This document shows, one piece after another, positions 1 through 5,939 of a DNA stretch of 7,643 bases; positions within the stretch are counted from its first letter, which is position 1, and each line of letters starts with the position of its first letter. The position numbers and the translations under genes are program-made. The notes beneath the pieces were generated by a model. It saw only the letters and a program-made list of their open reading frames with translations. It did no database searches and had not been told where the DNA came from. The stretch comes from CAYYDH01 sp964470615 (GTDB lineage: Bacteria; Patescibacteriota; Minisyncoccia; Minisyncoccales; GWA2-38-27), in contig CAYYDH010000029.1 in assembly GCA_964470615.1 (NCBI GenBank), positions 1-7,643 on the forward strand. The letters run 5' to 3'.

Positions 1-127
1 AAACTGAAAAAATTAGGGCTATATTTGAAAAAATAAGTAAGCATCATTTATTATCTTTTACAATTTGCCATTTTTGTTAAGCTTTTCAAAATCTTTTGTA
101 TAAATTCTACCTATTGTTGACATAATT

Positions 128-763
128 TTAAAGTGGCTGAAATTTATTAATAATTTCATTTGTCTCTTGAATAGCTTGTTTGTGTTGTTCTGTCGGAATA
201 AATTTTTTCCGGTCTGCGAGTATATTACGAAGTCGTTCTGCTAACGACCCACCCAAAGAATCATATCTAGTTTCTATCAAATTGGGAATGCCGAAAGGAA
301 AATTTTCGGCGAAAATATTTACGCCAAAACCAACCGCAATCCTACTTAAAAACTCATTGAATTTAGAAAAAGTATATTTTTTAGGAATAATTGTAGAGCG
401 ACGAGGATGATACATATCGAAATATAATATATCCCAAAAGGAACCATCTATAGAGACGAGTTCATATATGTCTACACACTCGATGCCGCTCTGATTATTT
501 TTTAAAGAACCAATTCTGTGAAAAATCATACCATTGCCACTCGGACACCTTAATCGGTTAATATATTTTATTTCTCCTCGTATCCCATTAACCGGAATAG
601 GATTTGTTAAGGATCTGCCAAAATCTCCTGATGCGTTTGGTACAAAATCACAATTTTCACCAGAAATAATAGCGTTCCTCATGGGGGGTGGATAATGTTC
701 GATATCTGCCTTTTGCTCTTCAAAAGATTCTTCTTGAGGTTTTTTTCTAAAAAAATTAAACAT
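128..763 (-). CDS. conserved uncharacterised protein, 211 aa
   Basis: Soluble protein of unknown function. The first residues (MFNFFRKK) are basic and aromatic, but no membrane helix follows. Residues about 45-90 carry the block NPIPVNGIRGEIKYINRL followed by MIFHRIGS, and further on WDILYFDMYHPRRS. From memory this resembles a widespread family of uncharacterised bacterial proteins (typically IPVNGPIGE...LSRLR...LFHRLGS); I cannot name it, and no catalytic motif is evident. I chose the ATG at 763 because it lies 4 bases after the stop of the upstream gene, with AGGA further upstream, and gives a compact start. An in-frame ATG at 793 would add 10 residues and overlap the upstream gene. It is probably co-transcribed with the membrane-anchored protein just upstream. 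It ends in TAA at 130-128. Coding is convincing, function is not known. Confidence 0.75.
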   Translation of the reverse strand: MFNFFRKKPQEESFEEQKADIEHYPPPMRNAIISGENCDFVPNASGDFGRSLTNPIPVNGIRGEIKYINRLRCPSGNGMIFHRIGSLKNNQSGIECVDIYELVSIDGSFWDILYFDMYHPRRSTIIPKKYTFSKFNEFLSRIAVGFGVNIFAENFPFGIPNLIETRYDSLGGSLAERLRNILADRKKFIPTEQHKQAIQETNEIINKFQPL

Positions 764-767
764 GATT

Positions 768-1157
768 TTAATATTTTCCTGTATATCCAACATTTAATTC
801 TGCTTCTTTCAGAAATTTTTCAAGCAATTGCACATTTATCAATAAATCAACATTCTTTCGTTCATCGCATATCTGAAATGCGCGACAAATTAACAATGGG
901 TCTTTCAAACTCAGGGACGCTTTAAAAATATTCTGCACATCAGTTTCGTCCAATCTATTAAATGGTTCACGATATTGAAAGAATTTAACCGCACTTAATA
1001 TGGCTTCTTTTTCTGTTTTACCGCTATCAATAGCTAAATTATATTGAACGATAAATGCCGTCGCGGTACTATGTTTTAAAAAACGAAAAAGTTTTCTAAA
1101 TAAAAGAAAGAGAATAATTAAAACGATAGCGATTATAATTATATAAACGAAATCCAT
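768..1157 (-). CDS. small membrane-anchored protein, 129 aa
   Basis: Residues 3-24 are one strongly hydrophobic helix (VYIIIIAIVLIILFLLF) followed by basic residues (RKLFRFLKH). This predicts an N-terminal anchor with the remaining ~100 residues cytoplasmic by the positive-inside rule. The soluble part is mixed alpha-helical (SAVKFFQYREPFNRLDETDV and later QLLEKFLKEAEL) and has no motif I recognise. The ATG at 1157 has no Shine-Dalgarno site. The gene sits directly upstream of the 211-aa gene with a 4-base gap, so the two very likely form one transcript and may work together, with this protein tethering its partner to the membrane (inference only). Sequence is AT-rich, like the rest of this accessory stretch. 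No family assigned. Confidence 0.7.
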   Translation of the reverse strand: MDFVYIIIIAIVLIILFLLFRKLFRFLKHSTATAFIVQYNLAIDSGKTEKEAILSAVKFFQYREPFNRLDETDVQNIFKASLSLKDPLLICRAFQICDERKNVDLLINVQLLEKFLKEAELNVGYTGKY

Positions 1158-1208
1158 TGATTATTTTTATCGTCTTTTATATTCATAAAGTTACCCAATT
1201 AACTCATT

Positions 1209-1217
1209 TGCTATAAT
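1209..1217 (+). promoter_or_regulatory. candidate extended -10 promoter
   Basis: TGCTATAAT fits an extended -10 element (TGn followed by a perfect TATAAT). No good -35 box is found 16-18 bases upstream, which extended -10 promoters can tolerate. It points toward the recombinase remnant and could once have driven it, or could be fortuitous in AT-rich DNA. Confidence 0.35.
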
Positions 1218-1265
1218 AGTATATCAAAAAACTAAAATAGTAAATGACGACATTTCGCAAAGTGA

Positions 1266-1619
1266 AATACGAAATTCGGCGACGAAAAAGCGAGGGCGGG
1301 CACCCGCGGCAAAAACCTACACTGCAAAAACCCGGCGATAAATGAACCAAGCTTGATAGCCGAATTTATTGAACTTATGGATAAGATTAATTTAGATGAG
1401 CTTGGAGTAAAAGCTACCATTGAGCAAGAACTGGCGAGATTCAACAAGTTCAGAATCGGAGTGCTGGGCCACAAAAAAGAAACTCGCGACTCGGATATTG
1501 ATGTAAGAAATTATACTAAATATCTACTACGCGAAGGAACTCTGATCGAAAAACGAGAACTGCTCTTCTTCCTAAAAAGTAAATTAATCCTAAAAGACAA
1601 AAAGGTCACGCTGGAATAA
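1266..1619 (+). pseudogene. serine recombinase C-terminal remnant
   Basis: The plus-strand frame is open from just after a TGA at 1263-1265 to the TAA at 1617-1619, about 117 codons. It reads KNLHCKNPAINEPSLIAE, then a helical segment (FIELMDKINLDELGVKATI), then RNYTKYLLREGTLIEKREL and a terminal LKSKLILKDKKVTLE. This matches what I recall of the end of large serine recombinases common in Parcubacteria: the last part of the zinc ribbon (Y/HC..C..P.I.E..L), the coiled coil and the basic tail. The catalytic resolvase domain with its serine and the main DNA-binding domain are absent. Upstream DNA in all three plus frames is short and interrupted, so this is a decayed 3' fragment and not an active enzyme. 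A TTG at 1353 gives an 88-residue open frame, but this is not a credible gene start. GC-rich bases 1255-1340 differ from their AT-rich surroundings. Confidence 0.65.
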
Positions 1620-1657
1620 CTAAAAAAGCATGGAAATACCCATGCCTTTTTAGTTAT
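1616..1657. terminator. bidirectional intrinsic terminator
   Basis: Long inverted repeat: left arm 1616-1633 pairs with right arm 1640-1657 (GCATGG with CCATGC, then an A/T-rich stem with one A-C mismatch) around a 6-base loop. The A-run in one arm and T-run in the other give a GC core followed by U residues on both strands. It lies between the convergent recombinase remnant and the 175-aa gene and overlaps the end of each. Confidence 0.8.
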
Positions 1658-2181
1658 TTTATTTTAGGAATTTTACCAATTTGAAAAGGAATTGAAACCG
1701 TCCCGTCTACGCGCTCCCTAACCGGAATTTCTTTTCTACTATATCTAGACAAACTAAAGAATATATCGTTCCTGTTCTCTATTTTAACGTTAAGTAATAA
1801 TTTCCCACGAGAAGCAAGTTTGTGTATTCTAAAAATCCACCAGTAATTTTTTGTGTTTCTATCCTGACCATAAACAACCAGATGGTTTGTATTAATATCC
1901 ATAAACTGCACTGTCTTCCCTTTCGGGCTACTATCCGAAAGGATTTTTATCTCAAATATGGTTTTTGAAATCCCTATGATGGTAACATCATATAAATCAT
2001 TATTTAATCTGTTCTCAATCTCTATAGTCAATATGTCACTCCACCTGGCATCTTCCTGGGCTAATATTCTATTGGGAAATATTTTAATCGGCGAATATAA
2101 TTTTACGACGTGTACTAAAAAATTTATAACTAAATTCAGAACAAAATCTATCGCTTTTCCTATAATAGTTTCACTAAGCAT
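1654..2181 (-). CDS. one-helix membrane protein, 175 aa
   Basis: Residues about 9-30 form a hydrophobic helix (AIDFVLNLVINFLVHVVKLY), so the protein is probably anchored by its N-terminus. The rest alternates short hydrophobic stretches with polar turns (LTIEIENRL, DVTIIGISKTIFEIKIL, KLLLNVKIENRNDIFFSLS), a pattern typical of a beta-rich, possibly immunoglobulin-like domain. I recognise no family. The ATG at 2181 follows AAGGGA, a plausible weak ribosome-binding site, and lies 18 bases after the stop of the HEPN-like gene, so the two form a probable two-gene unit. The stop overlaps the shared terminator. A membrane partner for the upstream protein is a reasonable guess, not a demonstrated role. 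Confidence 0.7.
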   Translation of the reverse strand: MLSETIIGKAIDFVLNLVINFLVHVVKLYSPIKIFPNRILAQEDARWSDILTIEIENRLNNDLYDVTIIGISKTIFEIKILSDSSPKGKTVQFMDINTNHLVVYGQDRNTKNYWWIFRIHKLASRGKLLLNVKIENRNDIFFSLSRYSRKEIPVRERVDGTVSIPFQIGKIPKIK

Positions 2182-2199
2182 CTCGGTCCCTTAAAATTT

Positions 2200-2676
2200 T
2201 TAACCATTTCTTGGTTTTCCTATTTCTAATATTTTACTTACAACTTCTATTGAAATTTTGAGAAATGGCTCCAAATTTATCCAATACTTATTTTGCGTAA
2301 ATTCTATAATTTTGCATTTACCGTATCCAAGAGATAACCCTATTCCAGCCTCCATATAACTATTATGTGACAATCTATTGCGATAATCGCTTCTTAAAAC
2401 CTCGATCTCAGTAGAATTTAAATTTAGATTATAATATTTTGGATTATTAATAACTTTAAAGTGGGTTTTTGTATCATCACCACCCCCTTCGACTATACTC
2501 CCCACACTATCAATTATAGATAATAAAATAAGTGCAGTGGGATATCCATAACAACCTACATACCCTGTCCATCTTGGGTCTTTAGATTTATCAAAAGTAA
2601 AACAATAATCTGCAACTTCAATCATCTCTTTGAAAGCCTCCTTTTGCATTGAAAATGCATCTTTCTGAATTGCCAT
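2200..2676 (-). CDS. protein with HEPN-like RNxxxH motif, 158 aa
   Basis: Mostly alpha-helical protein, with a hydrophobic helix in the middle (TALILLSIIDSVGSI) and the sequence YRNRLSHNSYM in the second half. RNRLSH fits the RNxxxH (R-X4-6-H) motif of HEPN domains. In proven members this motif is the RNase active site, in toxins, Abi proteins and CRISPR effectors; many uncharacterised proteins share the short pattern without known activity. The start is uncertain. An in-frame ATG at 2715 would give 171 residues but begins only 4 bases from the tRNA-Gln 3' end. The frame even continues into the tRNA (ATG at 2754), which is certainly not real. I prefer the ATG at 2676. No site has a Shine-Dalgarno sequence. 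Transcription could come by read-through from the ftsX/tRNA operon. A nucleotidyltransferase partner (MNT), usual for HEPN toxin pairs, is not present. Confidence 0.65.
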   Translation of the reverse strand: MAIQKDAFSMQKEAFKEMIEVADYCFTFDKSKDPRWTGYVGCYGYPTALILLSIIDSVGSIVEGGGDDTKTHFKVINNPKYYNLNLNSTEIEVLRSDYRNRLSHNSYMEAGIGLSLGYGKCKIIEFTQNKYWINLEPFLKISIEVVSKILEIGKPRNG

Positions 2677-2719
2677 AGAACTAAAATCATGCGTGTCAGT
2701 CACCTGACTTAGCATGTGA

Positions 2720-2795
2720 TGGCTGCGGGGCTTGGACTCGAACCAAGATTCCATGCTTCAGAGGCATGTTGCCTACCAAATTAGCAGACCCCGCA
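2720..2795 (-). tRNA. tRNA-Gln (anticodon CUG)
   Basis: Full cloverleaf on the minus strand. The acceptor stem is TGCGGGG/CCCCGCA, with the U1-A72 pair and G73 that are typical of glutamine tRNAs. The anticodon stem is CATGC/GCATG with loop CTCTGAA, so the anticodon CUG reads CAG. The T arm is CTTGG-TTCGAGT-CCAAG. CCA is encoded at 2722-2720. The 5' end lies 5 bases (all T in the transcript) after the ftsX stop, so it is probably cut out of the prfB-ftsE-ftsX transcript. Its 3' end marks the border between the core operon and the AT-rich accessory stretch. Confidence 0.97.
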
Positions 2796-2800
2796 AAAAA

Positions 2801-3709
2801 CTATACCCCCAGGAACTTCCTGATGGCGACAAAGCTAGAAATTGCACCAATTCCTATCCCCGCGACAAGCTGGGTCAGAATCAGAAGAAAAAGGTTAGAA
2901 AAGAATATGCTCGTTAGACTTACGCTCGATATTATGCTCTGCACCTTCCCGCTGAAACTAAGGCAAATGCCCGTAGTTACAATCAAAGAAATCAGGGCAG
3001 CGATCAAACCAATTAACACGCCTTGTGCCAAAAAGGGCCCCCGAACAAACCAATTAGTAGCTCCCACTAGTCGCATTGTCTTTATTTCGTCCGAAGAGCT
3101 GTAAATGGCCAGCTTAACAGTATTGAACGCCACCAAAAAAGCAATGATTCCTAAAATAATGCTGGTTATTAAGCCTGTCCAATTTAACCAAGAAATTACG
3201 CTGAAAACCTTATCAATCAACGGCTTCCTCTGGAAATAGTCTACCTTTTCAACTATCTCCTTATGCTCCGGACCATCAAGAAAGGTTGCCACCTGCTCGT
3301 ACTGCGAAGCTTCCTCAGCCTTAACATTCAAAGAAGCTAAGAAGGGATTGTCCCCTACTTCTTTTAAAGCATCTAGCATTGCTTGATCATTTTTATGCGT
3401 TTCTAGAAAATTTGCAAGGGCTTGGTCTTTGGAAACATATTCTGCGCTTTTAACGTCTGGGAGCTTGGAAAGCTCGTTTTGAAGCTGAAAAATGTCCTCC
3501 AGGGCCGTATCTTTCTTAAAATAGACGGAAACATCTATTTTGTCCTGGATGTCAGAAATCAAGGCTCTAGAAATCGGAATCATCAGAAAAAGAGCAGAGA
3601 TCAAAAGCACGACCATTGTCATGATAAAAATAGTGGCGATGCTTGAGCCAAGGCTTCTTGAAAAATCCAGCAAACCAGTTTTTATTACTCGCTTTAGTGA
3701 ATTCCACAT
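2801..3709 (-). CDS. ftsX: cell division protein FtsX
   Basis: Permease-like subunit of the FtsEX ABC complex. In the divisome it passes ATP-driven conformational changes from FtsE to extracytoplasmic peptidoglycan hydrolases or their activators. The 302 residues show the family topology: short cytoplasmic N-terminus, TM1 at about 22-46, an external domain at about 47-170, then TM2 about 177-200, TM3 about 228-252 and TM4 about 270-294. The cytoplasmic loop SSDEIKTMRLVGATNWFVRG after TM2 is the conserved FtsX C-terminal signature (E.. .MRLVGAT...R.PF). Length is normal. The ATG at 3709 lies 12 bases after the ftsE stop, in the order ftsE-ftsX seen across bacteria. No Shine-Dalgarno site is visible, so translation may depend on coupling. 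The hydrolase partner is not encoded in the window. Confidence 0.95.
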   Translation of the reverse strand: MWNSLKRVIKTGLLDFSRSLGSSIATIFIMTMVVLLISALFLMIPISRALISDIQDKIDVSVYFKKDTALEDIFQLQNELSKLPDVKSAEYVSKDQALANFLETHKNDQAMLDALKEVGDNPFLASLNVKAEEASQYEQVATFLDGPEHKEIVEKVDYFQRKPLIDKVFSVISWLNWTGLITSIILGIIAFLVAFNTVKLAIYSSSDEIKTMRLVGATNWFVRGPFLAQGVLIGLIAALISLIVTTGICLSFSGKVQSIISSVSLTSIFFSNLFLLILTQLVAGIGIGAISSFVAIRKFLGV

Positions 3710-3721
3710 AATAATAAATAA

Positions 3722-4417
3722 TTAAAGGATAAATCGGCCTCGTTCTTCATCTCTTATTACCTTTCCGTCTTCTAAGGTTATCACCCTTTTGCCTAGGGCA
3801 TTGATAACTTCTTTGTCATGGCTTGATAATACAACAGTCGTGCCCAGCTCGTATATTTTTATTAAAAGACGGATGATTTCAAAGGTGTTGTAGGGATCCA
3901 GGTTGCCGATCGGCTCATCGGCTAAAATTACGTCTGGCCTATGGATTAAAGCTCTGGCAATAGCCACTCTTTGCCTTTCGCCGCCAGAAAGCTCATTAGG
4001 GAAGTTATCAACTCGCTTAGAAAGCCCTACGATTTCTAACACTTGAGGCACATCTCTTTTTATCTCTTCATCGGTTTTGCCAATAACCTCCATCACATAA
4101 GCAACATTTTCATAGGTTGTCTTGTTCGGAAAAAGCTTGTAATCCTGAAAGACCGTTCCGATTCTCTTGCGCAGGAAAGGAAGTTGATTCTTTTTCAAGC
4201 GATGAACATCTTGATCGTCAAAGAAAACCCGACCATCAGTCGGCTTCTCTTCAGCTAAGATAAGCTTAAGCAGAGTTGTCTTGCCAGACCCTGATTTACC
4301 AACAATAGAAACAAACTCTGGCTTCCCTATTTTAAAAGAAACGTTATCCAGAGCAACTATGTCTTTGCCGTTGGCTCTCGCTGCGTATATTTTTGTTACG
4401 TTTTGAAGGTTAATCAT
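3722..4417 (-). CDS. ftsE: cell division ATP-binding protein FtsE
   Basis: ATPase subunit of FtsEX, on the cytoplasmic face of the membrane. With the ATG at 4417 the protein has 231 residues. It carries every ABC element: Walker A GKSGSGKT (40-47), Q-loop Q91 in FQDYKLFPNKT (the D-Y-K-L stretch is typical of FtsE), signature LSGGERQR (143-150), Walker B VILADEP (163-169) and switch His200 in SSHD. The start overlaps the last 8 bases of prfB (ATGATTAA contains the prfB TAA), so translational coupling to RF2 synthesis is likely. A TTG 21 bases upstream would add seven residues within prfB, but ATG aligns with the usual beginning M-I-x-L-x-N-V-x-K-x-Y. The prfB-ftsE-ftsX order is also known from other bacterial groups. 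Confidence 0.96.
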   Translation of the reverse strand: MINLQNVTKIYAARANGKDIVALDNVSFKIGKPEFVSIVGKSGSGKTTLLKLILAEEKPTDGRVFFDDQDVHRLKKNQLPFLRKRIGTVFQDYKLFPNKTTYENVAYVMEVIGKTDEEIKRDVPQVLEIVGLSKRVDNFPNELSGGERQRVAIARALIHRPDVILADEPIGNLDPYNTFEIIRLLIKIYELGTTVVLSSHDKEVINALGKRVITLEDGKVIRDEERGRFIL

Positions 4418-5511
4418 TGATTTTAATTTCTGCTTCAATGAACTCCTCTAAGTCGCCGTCTAATACTTTATCTACGTCTGAAGTTTCAATTTCGGTGCGC
4501 AAATCTTTTACCATTTTATACGGGTGAAGAACATAAGACCTGATCTGATTGCCCCAACTGGCTGAAATTACTTCTCCTTTTATCTCTTTTAATTCTTTCT
4601 TTCGCTTCTCTTCTCCTAACTTGTACAGCTTGCCATAAAGGATTTTCATCGCGCTATCACGGTTCTTACCTTGCAAACGCTCTGATTGCGAAGAAACAAT
4701 AATGCCTGTGGACAAATGCGTAATCCGTATTGCTGATTCTCTTTTGTTCACGTACTGACCGCCCGGACCCGAAGATTTAAAAGTTTCTATTTTCAAATCC
4801 TCTGGCTTTATTTTAATCTCTTCATCAGTTTTTTCAATTTCCGGTAAAACCTCCACCAGAACGAAAGACGTATGGCGAAGCTTTTGAGCAGAAAAAGGCG
4901 ATATCCTTACCAATCTGTGCACTCCTGTTTCTCTCTTTAAAAACCCGTAGGAAAAATTACCTTTTATCTCCAGCGTTGCGGATTTAGTTCCAATTCTGCC
5001 CTCTGGACCGCCAGCTTCTCCGAACGACTGCTCTAAAATCTGTGCTTTCCAGCCCTTAATGCCGCAATACCTCTGATACATTCTTAAAAGCATTGTTGCC
5101 CAGTCCTGAGCATCTTGACCGCCGGCTCCGGAAAATATCTGCAAGATGGCGCCGCTTCTATCGTATCTAGCAGAAAGAAAGGTTTTTATCTCCTCCTTCC
5201 CTATTTTGTTTTCAAACTCTTTTATCTTTTCTCTAATTTCGCCAGCAAGCTCTTCGTCGCCCAAGCCAACCATTTCTTTCAAGTCAACCAATTCTTTTTC
5301 AAGACTTTTTATTCCTTCTGATTCTTCTTTCAAGACCGCTAATTGCTGATTAGTTTCAACTGCTTTCTCTTGGTTGTCCCAAAAGCCATTTTTTTCAGTT
5401 TCCTTTTCCAGCCTTTTTATCTCTTTTTCTTTTTTGACTAAGTCAAAGGCAGTCCGCCAGGTGGCGGAGTTTATTCTCTAACTCGCTGATTTTCGAATCA
5501 AATTCATTCAT
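4410..5511 (-). CDS. prfB: peptide chain release factor 2, programmed +1 frameshift
   Basis: RF2 ends translation at UGA and UAA by hydrolysing peptidyl-tRNA in the ribosome. The gene is in two frames. From the ATG at 5511, 22 codons run to CTT TGA (TGA at 5445-5443), and a +1 slip on CTT continues at GAC for 344 more codons. The total of 366 residues matches E. coli RF2 (365). In the joined protein the stop-codon recognition tripeptide SPF falls at 204-206 (RISPFSAQKLRHTSF) and the catalytic GGQ at 250-252 (SSGPGGQYVNKRESA). The N-terminal region is the usual helical domain rich in Lys and Glu. A TTG at 5333 would begin a shorter open frame but would delete domain 1, so it is not the start. 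ATG has no clear Shine-Dalgarno site. It heads the operon with ftsE and ftsX and has its own promoter. Confidence 0.96.
5442..5468 (-). promoter_or_regulatory. RF2 autoregulatory frameshift site with upstream hairpin
   Basis: The mRNA reads TGC CTT TGA C: slippery CTT (5448-5446), stop TGA (5445-5443) and the weak-context C, the classical RF2 site. When RF2 is scarce the ribosome slips +1 and makes more RF2. In E. coli an SD-like AGGGGG sits 3 bases before CTT. Here a perfect 6-bp hairpin TCCGCC-ACCT-GGCGGA (5468-5453) lies instead, ending 4 bases before CTT. Its 3' arm GGCGGA is only a poor anti-SD match. The hairpin is within the coding sequence. Confidence 0.9.
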
Positions 5512-5531
5512 ACTGGTTTAACTGTTAATAG

Positions 5532-5560
5532 ATTTTATCATATTTTAAACTATTGGACAA
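5532..5560 (-). promoter_or_regulatory. probable prfB promoter
   Basis: TTGTCC (5560-5555), a 17-base spacer and TAAAAT (5537-5532) on the minus strand. This gives a start around 5525 and a leader of about 15 bases before the prfB ATG. The -35 is weak and the -10 good. It lies right after the terminator of the upstream RNA, consistent with prfB having separate transcription. Confidence 0.55.
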
Positions 5561-5561
5561 T

Positions 5562-5594
5562 AAAAAGAGGGGCGGTTCTTAGTGAATCGCCCCT
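5562..5594 (-). terminator. intrinsic terminator of the structured RNA
   Basis: On the minus strand AGGGGCG (5594-5588) pairs with CGCCCCT (5574-5568). The inner TTC/GAA pairs are separated by an A-C mismatch, and a short loop is left. CTTTTT follows at once (5567-5562). It is a strong GC hairpin with a U-tract, about 50 bases upstream of the prfB start codon. Confidence 0.88.
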
Positions 5595-5876
5595 TGGTTG
5601 AGTTAGTGTCTGCTGGCTTTTTCGGCCTGCGTCGCGAACGTAGGCCTTAAAAAGTTGGCCCATTATGAACCGTTTCCCCAGCAAAGGGGCAGTCGGTTCC
5701 CAGAAGTTCTCAAGCGGTCTAGGGAAAAGCGCTTTCCCCTTGTTTCGCCTTAGGCCTTCAAGGGCAAAACTTTCGGACGCTCACACACGCCCTTACGCCC
5801 GCTTGACACGCTCCCTAACCGCATTTGCAGCCAGGGGCTAAAGCTTCCTTCTTTGGCCTGACCAGCAGACACAAAG

Positions 5877-5911
5877 ACCTGCCTCGCGTCTGTCGACGCG
5901 GCGTGGCAGGT
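5877..5911. repeat. GC-rich palindromic hairpin at the RNA 5' end
   Basis: ACCTGCC (5877-5883) pairs with GGCAGGT (5905-5911), and inside it CGCGTC (5885-5890) pairs with GACGCG (5895-5900) around a 4-base loop. The short unpaired part is T on one side and GCGT on the other. GC-rich palindromes of this style (GCAGG/CCTGC, TCCGCC/GGCGGA) occur in many CPR genomes, so this may be a dispersed element captured in the 5' part of the transcript. Only this copy is seen in the window. Confidence 0.7.
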
Positions 5912-5939
5912 GGTACGTTTCCTGATTGTCAATATTTTA

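Larger units (their letters stand above)
5562..5933 (-). ncRNA. structured non-coding RNA of unknown family, about 370 nt
   Basis: A transcription unit bounded by a near-consensus promoter and a strong terminator, with no credible reading frame inside. The main fold is closed by an 11-bp helix: GTGTCTGCTGG (5872-5862) with CCAGCAGACAC (5616-5606). Nested inside, in order, are a hairpin at 5860-5832 with loop AAGGAAG; a long-range helix CAAGCGG (5805-5799) with CCGCTTG (5717-5711) that encloses AAGGGC/GCCCTT (5794-5789 with 5765-5760) and an 8-bp hairpin at 5740-5721; a two-part hairpin GAACCG/CGGTTC (5699-5694 with 5672-5667) plus CCCC/GGGG; and a hairpin CTTTTT/AAAAAG (5654-5649 with 5622-5617) continuing into GGCCT/AGGCC. 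A further 5' hairpin precedes the closing helix. tmRNA (no T arm, CCA or tag), RNase P RNA (no GAGGAAAGTCC or ACAGAA core), SRP and 6S hallmarks are not found. The gene lies between the ftsB/tRNA operon and prfB. Existence as an RNA is well supported; identity is open. Confidence 0.8.

Noticed and set aside
58..123. 21-codon minus-strand frame after the 211-aa gene (MSTIGRIYTKDF...)
   Set aside because: ATG is 4 bases after the upstream stop, but there is no Shine-Dalgarno site, and the frame is very short with no recognisable feature. Could be the start of a broken gene continuing left of the window. Positions 1-127 otherwise show nothing I can support.
1244..1345. 33-codon plus-strand frame (MTTFRKVKYEIRRRK...) downstream of the extended -10
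   Set aside because: Ends within the recombinase remnant in a different frame, is highly basic and low in information; most likely a by-product of the decayed gene.
2695..2708. Inverted repeat GTCAG-TCAC-CTGAC just 3' of tRNA-Gln
   Set aside because: Only 5 bp and no U-tract, so not a convincing terminator or attachment site.
4410..5333. RF2 starting at TTG 5333 without frameshift
   Set aside because: Would lose the N-terminal domain. The upstream two-frame reading restores full length and places SPF and GGQ at the expected positions.
5832..5866. GGTCAGGCC...GAAGGAAGC...AGCC resembles the domain IV core of SRP (4.5S) RNA
   Set aside because: In SRP RNA the GGAA tetraloop is closed by CC/GG and followed by AGCA. 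Here there is no CC before GGAA, and the stem pairs AAAG with CTTT instead. The transcript is multi-branched and ~370 nt. Judged a chance likeness.
5750..5932. 60-codon open frame on the minus strand within the structured RNA
   Set aside because: Starts on a non-ATG codon, has no ribosome-binding site and overlaps conserved-looking helices; composition is not protein-like.
5562..5933. tmRNA (ssrA), attractive because prfB-ftsE-ftsX is near smpB/ssrA in some bacteria
   Set aside because: No TTCGANTCC T arm, no 3' CCA, no Ala-acceptor half and no tag reading frame with stop, on either strand or in a permuted order.
5562..5933. RNase P RNA, from size and branched fold
   Set aside because: GAGGAAAGTCC and the ACAGAA/GGCTTA core were not found. 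GCTTGAG and GACTGCC-like stretches occur, but without the rest of the conserved core. A covariance-model search would settle it.
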